Of a DNA stretch of 64,000 nucleotides, positions 45,324 to 54,904 are shown in pieces. The position numbers were made by a program, and so were the translations under genes. The notes beneath the pieces are model-generated. The model was not told the DNA's origin and ran no database searches. It saw nothing but the letters and a program-made list of their open reading frames with translations. Position 1 is the first letter of the stretch. The number at the start of each line of letters is the position of its first letter. Source of the DNA: Rhodobacterales bacterium 56_14_T64 (GTDB lineage: Bacteria; Pseudomonadota; Alphaproteobacteria; Rhodobacterales; Rhodobacteraceae). The DNA is taken from assembly GCA_002162795.1 (NCBI GenBank), contig MAAY01000006.1, forward strand, positions 426 to 64,425, read 5' to 3'.

Positions 45324-46310
45324 CTAGAGCATCGACGGCACCACCTGATCCGGTGGTCGGTGGCCGTCCTCGAATGTCTTGATGTTCAACAGCACTTTCT
45401 CTCCCATCTCGATCCGGCCCTCAATGGTGGCCGATCCCATATGTGGTAGCAGCACCACATTGGGCTGTTCGCGCAGGCGCGGGTTGATGTTGGTGCCCTG
45501 TTCATAGACGTCCAGCCCGGCCCCGGCGATCTCGCCCGCGCGCAGCATCCGGGTCAGGGCCATTTCATCAATCACCTCGCCGCGCGAGGTATTCACGATC
45601 ACCGCGTCCGGTTTCATCAGCTTCAGACGCCGGGCGTTCATCAAGTGAAAGGTGGACGGGGTCGAGGGGCAGTTGATCGAAATCACATCCATCCGTGCCA
45701 CCATCTGATCAAGGCTGTCCCAATAGGTAGCTTCCAGTGCCGACTCGGTCTCGCTGCGCAGGCGTCGGCGATTGTGGTAATGCACCTGCATACCAAAGGC
45801 CGCAGCGCGACGGGCAACCGCCTGACCAATGCTGCCCATGCCCAGAATACCCAATCGACGCCCTGCCATACGGCCGCCCAGCAGCGCGGTTGGTGCCCAG
45901 CCCTGCCAATCGCCTTTTTGCATCATTGCCAGCCCTTCGGGGATGCGACGCACCACGGCCATGATCAGCGCCATGGTCATATCGGCGGTATCATCGGTCA
46001 GCACACCGGGGGTGTTGGACACCAGAATGCCACGCTGGCGGGCGGTGGAGACATCAATGTGATCGACGCCGGCGCCATAATTGGCAATCAGTTTCAAACG
46101 GTTGCCCGCCTGCCCCAGCAAACGGGCGTCGATGGTGTCGGTCACTGTTGGCACAAGAACATCCGCCTGTCCCATTGCCTCGACCAGTTGGGCGCGGCTT
46201 AGCGGTGTGTCCTCGCTGCGCAGAGTGACGTCAAACAATTCGCACAGCCGGGTCTCGACCGGTTCTGGCAACCGTCGCGTTACGACAACACTCAGACGTT
46301 CTCTTGCCAC
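45324..46310 (-). CDS. D-2-hydroxyacid dehydrogenase (glyoxylate/hydroxypyruvate reductase type)
   Basis: A 328-residue NAD(P)-dependent dehydrogenase. The start is GTG 46310 with GGGAG upstream, giving the family N-terminus (MARERLSVVVTRRLPEPVET). The cofactor motif is GMGSIGQ (157-163). Catalytic residues are R244 (TSRGEV), E270 (LDVYE) and H290 (LPHMGS). The group includes glyoxylate and glycerate dehydrogenases. An in-frame extension upstream to 46604 looks spurious. Confidence 0.87.
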   Translation of the reverse strand: MARERLSVVVTRRLPEPVETRLCELFDVTLRSEDTPLSRAQLVEAMGQADVLVPTVTDTIDARLLGQAGNRLKLIANYGAGVDHIDVSTARQRGILVSNTPGVLTDDTADMTMALIMAVVRRIPEGLAMMQKGDWQGWAPTALLGGRMAGRRLGILGMGSIGQAVARRAAAFGMQVHYHNRRRLRSETESALEATYWDSLDQMVARMDVISINCPSTPSTFHLMNARRLKLMKPDAVIVNTSRGEVIDEMALTRMLRAGEIAGAGLDVYEQGTNINPRLREQPNVVLLPHMGSATIEGRIEMGEKVLLNIKTFEDGHRPPDQVVPSML

Positions 46311-46497
46311 TTGCCCACTCCCAATGCATTTCATTTTAGCCTGCTTTGTGTCATCGTGGCGTAGGATGGCAAAGGGCACAAGAACCCTTGCACCCCATCG
46401 ACGCCAAGTGACGCAGTTTTCTGGAACCAGCCCGCGGGGAAACCCGGCAGAGGCAACGGCATGAAAACGCTTCAGGCGCGGTGGTGAACAGGCAACG

Positions 46498-47049
46498 ATG
46501 ATAAAAAGCGAGCAGGCAGTGACAGTTTCGGTTTCAAGATTGCGCCTTTTGGTGGCCGCGCTTTGCGTGCTGCTGATGTCCACCCCATCGCTGATGGCTG
46601 GCAACCCTTCGCCAGATCAGATCCGCGGATCAGTGACCAACCTCCCCCTGCCCCGCTATGTTTCAATGAAGGCCTCGGAAGGCAACGTGCGACGCGGCCC
46701 TTCGCTGACGCACCGGATCGACTGGGTGTTCAAGCGCCGCCACATGCCGTTGGAAATCACCGCCGAATATGGCCATTGGCGCCGAGTTCGCGATCGTGAT
46801 GGTGTTGGCGGATGGGTGCATTACGCGCTGCTGTCGGGCACTCGCACCGTGCTGATCGAAGAAGACATGCTGACCGTCCGTGCACAGCCCAATGAGAGTT
46901 CTCCTATCACCGCCGCCTTTGAGCTGGGTGTGGTGGCCCGTTTGGGATCTTGCTCGCAGAACTGGTGTCGCATTTCGGCCGGCGGTTATCGCGGCTGGGC
47001 CCCCAAGGTGAAGCTGTGGGGTGTGACCCCGAATGAGCTGCGCGACTAA
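46498..47049 (+). CDS. Exported bacterial SH3-domain protein
   Basis: A 183-residue protein with an N-terminal hydrophobic segment (residues 12-34, LRLLVAALCVLLMSTPSLMA) and two SH3-like repeats. The first contains NVRRGPSLTHRIDWVFKRRH and WRRVRDRDGVGGWVH, and the second LTVRAQPNESSPITAAFELG with WCRISAGGYRGWAPKV. Such domains bind peptidoglycan or envelope proteins. It is divergent from the hydroxyacid dehydrogenase gene. Confidence 0.82.
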   Translation: MIKSEQAVTVSVSRLRLLVAALCVLLMSTPSLMAGNPSPDQIRGSVTNLPLPRYVSMKASEGNVRRGPSLTHRIDWVFKRRHMPLEITAEYGHWRRVRDRDGVGGWVHYALLSGTRTVLIEEDMLTVRAQPNESSPITAAFELGVVARLGSCSQNWCRISAGGYRGWAPKVKLWGVTPNELRD

Positions 47050-47274
47050 CGGTCTGCAACCGGACTTACGTCTTAAAGTCAGCTACTTGCCTGCCATTTG
47101 ACCCTACCAGAATGTGCGCAAGCCGCACAACCGTTGCGTAAGTTGACGCAAATGCAGCTTTCCCCGGACCTCGGATTGACTCCGCTTCAAGCGCGGTTGA
47201 GAAATGCGCATCAATTACCTCTGACGGCCCAACAAGTGGTCGCAGGCGGGATGGTCATTTTTGGAGGATAAACC

Positions 47275-48294
47275 GTGATTTCATTGAACCGCCGCAAGGC
47301 ATTGGCACTGTTGGGCGGCACCGTTGCTGCGGCTGGTCTGTCTACTCCGGCATTGTCGCAGGGGCGCAAGATCACTGTTGGTGCACTGCGTTTCACCAGC
47401 CACTCGGCCAGCTTTATCGCGCTGCAGCGGGGCTATTTCAAAGAGGCCGGTCTGGATGTTGAGCTGAAGTTCTTTCAGGCGGCGACTCCGATGGCTGTGG
47501 CGATTGCTTCAGGTGATGTGGACTATGCCGTGACCGCCATGTCCGGTGGTCTGGTGTCGCTGGCCGACAAAGGTGCAATCAAGATCATCGGCGGCGCGCT
47601 GTCCGAAGAAGCAGATATTGACGGTCAGAAATACCTGGTGTCCGACGCGGCGTTTCAGGCAGGCGTGACCAGCCCGGCGATGCTGGATGGCAAAAGCTAT
47701 GGCATCACCAGTGCCGGGTCGTCGTTCCATTATATGGGGTCCAAGCTGGCGCAAAAGGAAGGCATCTCGATGTCGTTCAAGCCGCTGCAGAAGGTTGGCG
47801 CCATCATCGGTGCGCTGAAGTCGGGTCAAATTGATGCCTGGTCGATCGTGCCGCATATCGCCAAGCCGCTGGCTGGTTCGGGCAAGGTGCATATTATTGG
47901 CAATGTGTCGGACGTGATCCCGGATTATCAGGTCACCACTGTGTTTACTTCAGCCAAGAACGCGGCGGATGAACGTGGCATGACTGGCGATTTCCTGGCT
48001 GGCTTTTCCAAAGGAGTTGCGGATTACAACGCCACCATGATCGACCGTGCCCACGGCGATGACGGCGTCAACGAGATGGTCGATCTGATCCACAAGTATG
48101 TCTACGCCGACCGTCCGCGTGAAAAGGCGGCCAAGTCGATCATCAACGGCACCATGCGCCTGAATGATGGCGCGGCGCTGAATACTGCCTCGCTTCAGGA
48201 TCAACTGAGCTGGTTCCAATCCGAAGATCTGGTTGGTGCTGACATCACGCTGGATACGGTTGTGGACAGCAGCTACGTCAAGACGTTGGGCTGA
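47275..48294 (+). CDS. ABC transporter substrate-binding protein (NMT1/SsuA-like)
   Basis: A 339-residue periplasmic binding protein. The start is GTG 47275 with GGAGG 7 bases upstream. The N-terminus NRRKALALLGGTVAAAG has a twin-arginine-like pattern and a hydrophobic core, so export may be by Tat. The NMT1/THI5-SsuA fold is indicated by FIALQRGYFKEAGLDVELKF and GDVDYAVTAMSGGLVSLADK. Family substrates include sulfonates, taurine, pyrimidine precursors and aromatic acids. The substrate cannot be fixed. It is first in a three-gene importer operon and separated from the ATPase by a structured repeat. Confidence 0.83.
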   Translation: MISLNRRKALALLGGTVAAAGLSTPALSQGRKITVGALRFTSHSASFIALQRGYFKEAGLDVELKFFQAATPMAVAIASGDVDYAVTAMSGGLVSLADKGAIKIIGGALSEEADIDGQKYLVSDAAFQAGVTSPAMLDGKSYGITSAGSSFHYMGSKLAQKEGISMSFKPLQKVGAIIGALKSGQIDAWSIVPHIAKPLAGSGKVHIIGNVSDVIPDYQVTTVFTSAKNAADERGMTGDFLAGFSKGVADYNATMIDRAHGDDGVNEMVDLIHKYVYADRPREKAAKSIINGTMRLNDGAALNTASLQDQLSWFQSEDLVGADITLDTVVDSSYVKTLG

Positions 48295-48303
48295 CAACTC
48301 CTT

Positions 48304-48379
48304 CGCCCGGCCGAAAGGCCGGGCGGCGCCCGACCCTCCCCACGGGAGGGCGCTTCGCACCCACCCAGGGTCAGGCGCC
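48304..48379. repeat. Structured GC-rich repeat, copy B, inside an ABC operon
   Basis: Contains a perfect 9-bp hairpin CGCCCGGCC-GAAA-GGCCGGGCG (48304-48325), a 7-bp hairpin CCCTCCC/GGGAGGG (48334-48350), and an outer stem pairing 48325-48336 with 48368-48379 (11 of 12). It occupies most of the gap between binding-protein and ATPase genes and probably affects mRNA stability or attenuates downstream expression. Related to copy A at 44704-44734. Confidence 0.65.
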
Positions 48380-48424
48380 TCCCTCTTTTCCTCGCTCATT
48401 CCGTCAGCTTCTGGAGCCTCGTTT

Positions 48425-49192
48425 ATGGACATCCGCCTGTCCGCCGTCAGCCACCACTATGACCAAACCGAAGTGCTGCGGGACATTTCGCTGGAAATCC
48501 CATCCGGCAAAATCGTCTGCATTGTCGGGCCATCGGGCTGTGGCAAATCCACTCTGCTGCGGCTGATCGGCGGGCTGGAACAGCCCAGCGCTGGTGAGAT
48601 CCTGCAAATTGGCTCGCCACCTGCCGATTGCCTGAACCCGCTGACCTATATCTTTCAGGATTTTGCCCTGCTGCCATGGCGCACGGTGCGTGGAAATATC
48701 TCGTTGGTGCTAGAGGATCATGGCATTCACGGTCAGGCGGCGGGCGACATCATAAACGACGTGCTGGCCCGCACCAAGCTGAGCGATTTTGCCGATGCCC
48801 TGCCCAAACAGCTGTCCGGCGGCATGAAACAACGGGTGGCGATTGCGCGTGCATTGGCGGTGAACCCGGCGGTGATGCTGATGGACGAGCCGCTGTCTGC
48901 GCTGGACAGCCAGACTCGTGAATTGCTGATGGATGATCTGGTCAACCTGTGGAGCCGCACGCCGTTCACCGCTGTCTATGTGACCCACAATCTGGCCGAG
49001 GCCGTGCGTCTGGGCCATTCCATCATGGTGATGTCGCGCCGTCCCGGCGAGATCCGCGAGATCGTGCATTTGGATACACCTCTGCATCAACGCGGACTGG
49101 GTGATGCCGAGATGGAAGAGAAACAGAAATACCTGTGGCACCTGATGCGCGAAGAAGCCCGCGCAGCGGATGCGGAGTTAGTACATGTCTGA
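48425..49192 (+). CDS. ABC transporter ATP-binding protein (SsuB/TauB-like)
   Basis: A 255-residue ATPase: Walker A GPSGCGKST (about 37-45), signature LSGGMKQRVAIARAL, Walker B VMLMDEPLSALD and switch histidine YVTHNL. ATG 48425 gives the usual start MDIRLSAVSHHY. A longer in-frame extension runs back through the repeat and is rejected. It overlaps the permease gene by 8 bases. Confidence 0.9.
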   Translation: MDIRLSAVSHHYDQTEVLRDISLEIPSGKIVCIVGPSGCGKSTLLRLIGGLEQPSAGEILQIGSPPADCLNPLTYIFQDFALLPWRTVRGNISLVLEDHGIHGQAAGDIINDVLARTKLSDFADALPKQLSGGMKQRVAIARALAVNPAVMLMDEPLSALDSQTRELLMDDLVNLWSRTPFTAVYVTHNLAEAVRLGHSIMVMSRRPGEIREIVHLDTPLHQRGLGDAEMEEKQKYLWHLMREEARAADAELVHV

Positions 49193-49994
49193 AACCTCAA
49201 ACGCAGCTGAAATTCGCCATGTCCCGTTTCGCGGCGGTGGCTTTGCGCCCTCTCCACGCCGTTGGGTCGGGTTCGCCGTCTTTGTCGTACTGATTGCTCT
49301 GGCCGAGATTGGCACCCAGACCGGCTTCATTACGCCGCTGACGCTGCCCAAACCTTCGGACGTGCTAAAAACCTTTGGTGAGCTCTACAGCTCGGGTCTG
49401 CTGTGGAAACACCTGAGCGTGTCGCTGTCTCGACTGGTAGTTGGTGCCGCGCTGGGGGCCAGCGCCGGCATTGCTGTGGGTGTGATGATCGGGCTGTTTT
49501 CATATGTGCGCGCCGGGTTGCTGCCGCTAGTGGCGGCGCTGTTCCCGATCCCCAAGATCGCGCTGCTGCCGCTGTTTGTGATCTGGTTTGGCATCGACGA
49601 GGGATCAAAGTACGCGCTGATCGCTTTTGGCACCTTTACCCCCACTGTGGTGGCCACCTATGGCGCGGTCGACAATGTGGATCGCAACCTGATCCGCATG
49701 GGGCAGAGTTTCAATCTCAGCTGGATGTCAATTGTGCGCAAGATCGTGCTGCCCGGCGCAATGCCCGGTATTCTGTCAGGGCTGCGCATCAGTCTGGCCA
49801 TTGCTATCATCCTGCTGGTCGCCGCCGAAATGCTGGGTGCCGAGTATGGTATCGGGGCCTATATCCTAGAGGCCGGGTCCCTGTATGATCTGGAACGGTT
49901 GTTCGTCGGGGTCGCTATCCTGTCAATTCTGGGTGTTACACTAAGCGCCTGCATCGGCATGATCGAACGGCGGTTGTTACGCTGGCGGGTTTAA
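49185..49994 (+). CDS. ABC transporter permease (SsuC/TauC-like)
   Basis: A 269-residue permease with about six helices. The N-terminal helix is GFAVFVVLIALAEIGTQTG. The EAA loop is RMGQSFNLSWMSIVRKIVLP followed by GAMPGILSGLRIS, typical of the sulfonate/taurine/nitrate group. It is coupled to the ATPase by overlap. The C-terminus ends RRLLRWRV. Confidence 0.9.
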   Translation: MSETSNAAEIRHVPFRGGGFAPSPRRWVGFAVFVVLIALAEIGTQTGFITPLTLPKPSDVLKTFGELYSSGLLWKHLSVSLSRLVVGAALGASAGIAVGVMIGLFSYVRAGLLPLVAALFPIPKIALLPLFVIWFGIDEGSKYALIAFGTFTPTVVATYGAVDNVDRNLIRMGQSFNLSWMSIVRKIVLPGAMPGILSGLRISLAIAIILLVAAEMLGAEYGIGAYILEAGSLYDLERLFVGVAILSILGVTLSACIGMIERRLLRWRV

Positions 49995-50056
49995 GTTTTG
50001 CCGGACAGGTAGGTCAGGCGCGTCCTCTTCAACAAAAACAAGACAAGGAACACCAC

Positions 50057-50665
50057 ATGGCCTGGATCAAAACCGTCTCTTATGACGACGCCGTAGGTAA
50101 GCTAAAGATGCTGTACGACCGGGTCAAAGGACCGGATAACAACGTCGACAACATCATGATGATGCACTCCTTACGCCCCCATTCGATGGAGGGGCATATG
50201 GCGATCTACAAATACGTGCTGCATCACACTGGCAATACGGTTCCCAAGTGGTTTCTGGAAACGCTGGGCGTTTGGGTCAGTCGGTTGAACGATTGCGATT
50301 ACTGCGTCGAGCACCATTTCTCGGGACTGCAACGGCTGTTGCAAGACGATGCCAAGGCCGACGCGCTGCGGGCCGCGATAGAGACCCGCAACATTGCCGC
50401 GGCTCCGCTGGATGAAGGTCAAAGACTGGCGATGGACTATGCCCGCCAGTTGACACGCGATCCCGGCGGCATGACACAAGACATTGTGCTGCAACTGCGC
50501 GCGGCGGGTTACACTGATGGAGAAGTGCTAGAGATCAATCAGGTCACCGCCTATTTCAACTACGCCAACCGCACTGTGCTGGGACTGGGTTGTTCAACCA
50601 AAGGTGATATTCTGGGGTTGTCTCCTAACAAGTCGGAAAACCCCGACGACTGGAGCCATAGTTAG
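50057..50665 (+). CDS. AhpD-like peroxidase-related protein
   Basis: A 202-residue carboxymuconolactone-decarboxylase-type protein. The redox motif is DCDYCVEHHFSGL (about 74-86), with CxxC and the following histidines. It lies 62 bases after the permease on the same strand and is probably in the importer operon. This suggests that the imported compound or its breakdown involves a thiol-redox or decarboxylation step, which is inference only. It is a different, longer subfamily than the protein at 30367. Confidence 0.8.
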   Translation: MAWIKTVSYDDAVGKLKMLYDRVKGPDNNVDNIMMMHSLRPHSMEGHMAIYKYVLHHTGNTVPKWFLETLGVWVSRLNDCDYCVEHHFSGLQRLLQDDAKADALRAAIETRNIAAAPLDEGQRLAMDYARQLTRDPGGMTQDIVLQLRAAGYTDGEVLEINQVTAYFNYANRTVLGLGCSTKGDILGLSPNKSENPDDWSHS

Positions 50666-50677
50666 GCCCAAAGCCCG

Positions 50678-51958
50678 CTACTCCTGTAGTTGCTGTTCAA
50701 ACTCTTGCTGAATGCGGCGCAACTCTTCGATGGCGGCGCGGATGTCGCTGCTGTCGATGACATTCACCTCGACATGGTCGCCGCTACGAGACAATCGTCG
50801 CCGCAACAGGCGGTCGCGGTGCTCTGCGGATCGGAACTCCAGTACTTTGAAGACCTCAACCGGCCGCGAGAACCCCTTTGGGTTTACTTCGCCAACGGAT
50901 TCGCAGGCCACATGTTCAGATATCAAATTACAGGTGCTGTCCGAGATCAGCACAGAACCCGGTTCGGCCAGTCCTTCCAACCGGGAGGCCAAGTTCACCG
51001 GTCTGCCGAGAACAGTGTAATCGAGCCGCTTGTCCGAGCCGAAATTGCCCACCGTGCAATATCCCGAGGTAATACCCATCCGCACCATCATCGGTTTTGG
51101 CACACCCAGTTTTTTCCAGTGGCCCTGCAACTCGTCAACGCGTTGCTGCATCAGCAGCGCCATTTCGACCGCCTTTAACGCGTCTTCTTCTGCCCCATCA
51201 CTTTCAGGATCGCCAAAAAACACCATCACCGCATCGCCAATGAACTTGTCGATGGTGCCGCCACATTGAATCGCAATCGACGACATTTCCGACAGGTAAG
51301 AATTGATCACTTTGGTCAACCGCTCGGGTTCCAGGGTCTCGGACAGATCGGTGAACTGCTCGATGTCGGAAAAGAAGATGGTCAGGTTTTTGCGTTTGGT
51401 CGAGGTGCCGCCATCCTGTTTGCCAGAAAATATGCTATCATAGATCTGCGGCGACAGGTATTTGGCCAGTCGGGTGGCAAGATGTTCCAGCTGGGCGCTC
51501 TTCTCCTCGATGATCTCGCGATCATGGATTTTCTGTTCTAGCAGTTCCTCGCGTTCACGGCGCAGGGCCCATTCCTCGGTGCGGTCAACAAATTGTCCCT
51601 GAATACCGTTCAGATAGGAAAAGCTGGGATCTTTGGTCCGCGCTGACATCAATGCAAAGACCCGGCTGTTGCCGTTGTCTGAGATATGAATTTCCGGAAT
51701 CCGCACAGATCCGTGTTCACGGATACCTGAGATCCAGGTGTCGATCTGCGCGCCGGGAACCCGCAGTTGCTCCAGCACGTCGGGGAAATAGGCGTTCGAG
51801 ACATTGCCCAGCACCGGAAAGAAGCGCAGGAAGTTATCGTTCACCTTGAGGATTTCAAAGTCCTGATTGGCGTAATAGGCTGCTGTGATGGCATTTCTGA
51901 AGTTGAAAAAGCTCAGATCAATGATGTTGCTTTGATTAAATAGATCTTCGGCTTTCAT
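50678..51958 (-). CDS. Class III adenylate cyclase with PAS-like sensor
   Basis: A 426-residue protein. Residues about 20-130 resemble a PAS domain, 130-165 form a coiled coil, and 190-370 form a class III cyclase domain. Metal-binding aspartates D198 (FFSDIEQF) and D242 (FIGDAVM), adenine-specifying K238 and T315 (LDYTVLG), and transition-state N322 and R326 (VNLASRL) are all present, so ATP cyclisation is expected. No membrane helix is present. It overlaps the NrtS-like gene by 4 bases (ATGA), with the small protein translated first. Convergent with the AhpD-like gene. Confidence 0.88.
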   Translation of the reverse strand: MKAEDLFNQSNIIDLSFFNFRNAITAAYYANQDFEILKVNDNFLRFFPVLGNVSNAYFPDVLEQLRVPGAQIDTWISGIREHGSVRIPEIHISDNGNSRVFALMSARTKDPSFSYLNGIQGQFVDRTEEWALRREREELLEQKIHDREIIEEKSAQLEHLATRLAKYLSPQIYDSIFSGKQDGGTSTKRKNLTIFFSDIEQFTDLSETLEPERLTKVINSYLSEMSSIAIQCGGTIDKFIGDAVMVFFGDPESDGAEEDALKAVEMALLMQQRVDELQGHWKKLGVPKPMMVRMGITSGYCTVGNFGSDKRLDYTVLGRPVNLASRLEGLAEPGSVLISDSTCNLISEHVACESVGEVNPKGFSRPVEVFKVLEFRSAEHRDRLLRRRLSRSGDHVEVNVIDSSDIRAAIEELRRIQQEFEQQLQE

Positions 51959-52254
51959 GATGGTTTCTCCTGAGACATATCCAGCTCAGTGCGCATGGCA
52001 AAATCCAGCTTCCACTGCGCCCGCTTGCCAGTAACGGCACCCCAGGTGGTGACGCAGTAAGGTGTGAAATAGGTCAGCATCACTTTCCAGACCGGCGGCA
52101 GTTCACCAGTGAACACCTGATCACCGTGGTTTATCAGCGTCAGGATGGAGCCAACCACCAGCGCCGTCGCCACGGCCTTTTTGGGAGTTCCATCGCCAAA
52201 GATCATATGCATCACAGGAGGTGCGGATTGATTGCGTGCCTTGGCCTTAGTCAT
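51955..52254 (-). CDS. NrtS-like small membrane protein (nitrate/nitrite transporter family)
   Basis: A 99-residue protein with two hydrophobic segments (about 26-44 and 58-78) and the NrtS pattern AVATALVVGSILTLINHGDQ, then LPPVWKVMLTYFTPYCVTTW. NrtS proteins are small nitrate/nitrite transporters first known from cyanobacteria. ATG 52254 (MTKAKARN) is preferred. A hydrophilic C-terminal tail (QWKLDFAMRTELDMSQE) extends beyond the usual core. It overlaps the cyclase gene, suggesting that the membrane protein is a partner or input for the cyclase. Confidence 0.7.
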   Translation of the reverse strand: MTKAKARNQSAPPVMHMIFGDGTPKKAVATALVVGSILTLINHGDQVFTGELPPVWKVMLTYFTPYCVTTWGAVTGKRAQWKLDFAMRTELDMSQEKPS

Positions 52255-52725
52255 CAAAATGTCCTCTGCGTGAAACACTGGCTTACAAATGAATCCAATT
52301 CATCCGCCAGCCCGTGAAGTCAGAGCTGGAGTATTCTGGCAGTCTAATGAAGCATTTAGAAAATGCATGGACTAAATTTCAGGTATCTGGGGCGGTTTTT
52401 TCTGCAGGCAGGTTCGAAGCTAAATTGGACCTTCAATTTTACTCTGACAAATACGGCAACCACCCATCATGCTCAGTTGTTTTCCGACAGCTCAGGGCAG
52501 TCGACTCATGGCGACAACCACACAATACTTGCCGTTCGCGTCACGCACATTTCAAAAGTTGAAACACGCTAAAAGTGAACCCCCGCTCACGCACTCACCT
52601 GAAACCGGAATTCGTCCTATTTTATTGGGCAAAACAGACATTTCCACACGCAGCTAAGAAAATATTAGGAGAGGGATCCTAGCGGTTATTCAAATATCGC
52701 TCCCCGCAAAAGGAATCCGCCTACT
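52255..52725. other. 471-base gap upstream of a chemoreceptor gene
   Basis: Short plus-strand frames at 52314-52572 look protein-like in places but overlap in different frames and have no ribosome-binding site. AAGGA before 52726 serves the chemoreceptor. I see no RNA motif. Confidence 0.4.
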
Positions 52726-54618
52726 ATGCCCGCTGCTCTTTATCGCCTTTCAACCCGCATCTACGCCGTGATTGCCCTCGCGCTGTTCATGGCGGCCATG
52801 CTTACATTCCTTCTGCTGTCACGTGCTGTCGACAACGCATATTCGATGCGCGAAGCTGAGCTTCACAATGCAACGGATACAGCCATTAGCCTGCTGGCTG
52901 CGCTTGAGGCTCGGGTAGAGTCTGGCGAGCTAACCCGTGAAGAGGCTCAAAAGCTTGGACACGACCAGCTGAACTCGCTGCGATTTGGAACGGCCGGGTA
53001 CTTTTTTGTCAACGATACCAATAACATTGTGCGAGCCCACCCATTTAAGCCAGAGTGGGAAGGGACCAACAAGGCAGATCTTGAGGATATCAACGGCCTG
53101 AAAATCTTTCAGGAGATGCAAAAAGTCGCCAACGGCCCCTCTGGCGCTGGTCCAGTCCGTTATTGGTTCCAAAAACCGAATGCAGACGAACCCGAGCAAA
53201 AGATTGGTTACGTTCAATTGTACAAGCCCTGGGGCTGGATTGTCGGAACCGGGTCCTATGTATCCGATATCGAGGCAAGCCTGAGCTGGATGCGCAATGC
53301 AGCCTTCGCCACCCTAGCCGTCTGCCTGCTGCTGCTGGCTGGTGCGGGTTTCATGATTGCGAGAAGTGTGACCGGCCCCTTGGCCGCGTTGCAGGCTAGA
53401 ATGCAGAGCATGGCAGATGGGGAAACTCATTCTGAAGTGCCAGCAACTGACGTACAGAGCGAAGTTGGTGAAATGGCGAAAACCGTCGAAGTGTTCCGCC
53501 AGTCCATGCTGCAACAGCAGGAAATGGAACGCAGCCAGGCCGCACATGACGAGGAGAGGCACCGTGTTGTTGAAACCCTAAGCCGTCAGTTGTCGGCCCT
53601 GTCCTCGGGCGATCTCACCGTGAGCATCAGCGAATCTTTCCCTGCGGATTACGAGACGCTAAGACACGATTTCAACAAGACCCTGGAAACACTGAATGGC
53701 ACAATTGTTCAGGTCATCGAATCTTCTGAAAGCATCCGTAGCGGTGCCTCTGAGATCACCCAGGCCTCGGACGACCTGTCACACCGCACCGAAAGTCAGG
53801 CTGCAACCCTGGAAGAAACCGCCGCCGCGCTTGAAGAAATGACGGCCAGCGTTCGCTCGGCTGCCGAGGGTGCACGCAGTGTTGAAACGGTGATGAACGA
53901 GGCCAAAACCGAGGCCAAGGACAGCGGAATCATTGTGCAAAGCGCTGTTGAGGCGATGCATGAGATCGAGCATTCATCCAGCCAAATCTCGCAGATCATC
54001 GGTGTGATTGACGACATCGCCTTTCAGACCAACCTTCTGGCGCTCAATGCCGGGGTCGAAGCGGCCCGCGCAGGTGAAGCAGGACGTGGCTTTGCAGTTG
54101 TGGCCTCCGAGGTGCGTGCCCTTGCGCAGCGCTCGTCCGACGCGGCGACCGAGATTAAAACTCTGATCGGCGACTCGACACAGCAGGTTGAACGCGGTGT
54201 CGATCTGGTTGGCAAAGCGGGCGGCGCCTTGAGTAATATTGTTCAGCGGGTGACTGATATCTCGCAGCAGATTTCCGGGATTGCCGAAGGCGCAAGCGAG
54301 CAGTCAACCGGCCTGAACGAGATCAATACTGGTGTCAGCCAGTTGGATAATGTCACTCAGCAAAACGCAGCGATGGTCGAACAAGCAACCGCAGCGGCCC
54401 AATTGCTAAGCGCCGATGCCACCAAACTGTCTGGTCTGGTGTCTCGCTTTACCATCAATGGCGGTTCTCGCAGATCCCCGGCGGCAAGTGCACGAGTGGT
54501 ACCAATGACAGTTCCAACCTCTCATGGGGCGGATGATTGGGAGGCCACGACGGCAATCCCAGTGGCTGCCGCAGCAACCGGAGGCTCTGCCGCAAAGGAT
54601 CTTTGGCAGGATTTCTAA
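52726..54618 (+). CDS. Methyl-accepting chemotaxis protein with sCache-type sensor
   Basis: A 630-residue chemoreceptor. TM1 is at residues about 13-32 and a periplasmic single Cache domain at 35-190 contains [18 protein letters not shown] and [19 protein letters not shown]2 is about 192-212, then HAMP. The signalling hairpin has the tip [20 protein letters not shown] and [20 protein letters not shown]. The extreme C-terminus KDLWQDF resembles the NWETF docking pentapeptide for CheR/CheB. The ligand is unknown; sCache domains of this type often bind small carboxylates. It has its own terminator. Confidence 0.92.
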   Translation: MPAALYRLSTRIYAVIALALFMAAMLTFLLLSRAVDNAYSMREAELHNATDTAISLLAALEARVESGELTREEAQKLGHDQLNSLRFGTAGYFFVNDTNNIVRAHPFKPEWEGTNKADLEDINGLKIFQEMQKVANGPSGAGPVRYWFQKPNADEPEQKIGYVQLYKPWGWIVGTGSYVSDIEASLSWMRNAAFATLAVCLLLLAGAGFMIARSVTGPLAALQARMQSMADGETHSEVPATDVQSEVGEMAKTVEVFRQSMLQQQEMERSQAAHDEERHRVVETLSRQLSALSSGDLTVSISESFPADYETLRHDFNKTLETLNGTIVQVIESSESIRSGASEITQASDDLSHRTESQAATLEETAAALEEMTASVRSAAEGARSVETVMNEAKTEAKDSGIIVQSAVEAMHEIEHSSSQISQIIGVIDDIAFQTNLLALNAGVEAARAGEAGRGFAVVASEVRALAQRSSDAATEIKTLIGDSTQQVERGVDLVGKAGGALSNIVQRVTDISQQISGIAEGASEQSTGLNEINTGVSQLDNVTQQNAAMVEQATAAAQLLSADATKLSGLVSRFTINGGSRRSPAASARVVPMTVPTSHGADDWEATTAIPVAAAATGGSAAKDLWQDF

Positions 54619-54656
54619 CCCAGCCAAGGGCCATAGCTGGAACAGTCTTGCTAACA

Positions 54657-54695
54657 TGGATATCCCGCGCCCGGTGCGTCGGGATATCCATTTTT
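54657..54695 (+). terminator. Rho-independent terminator after the first chemoreceptor
   Basis: Perfect 11-bp stem TGGATATCCCG/CGGGATATCCA with a 12-base loop, followed by TTTTT. Confidence 0.85.
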
Positions 54696-54904
54696 CTGCC
54701 GACAACACCAAGCGCGGCAATATGTTGCGATGAATATTGCCGCAGGCAATTGAACGTCGGGGCTGCTTGTTTTACATGAGGCCCATAACGTAAGCCGCAA
54801 GAGTCGCGAAACACGCCCCTTGTCCGGCACTATGGGATCCTCAAAGGCGCAGTTACACGGCGTCGATTTACCAAGCTTCCAAGATCGCTGAAAGGTTGTG
54901 AACT

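Noticed and set aside
47050-47274. Possible thiamin (TPP) riboswitch before the NMT1/THI5-like binding protein
   Set aside because: The conserved CTGAGA and ACCTGA elements are missing, so the thiamin-precursor reading has no support.
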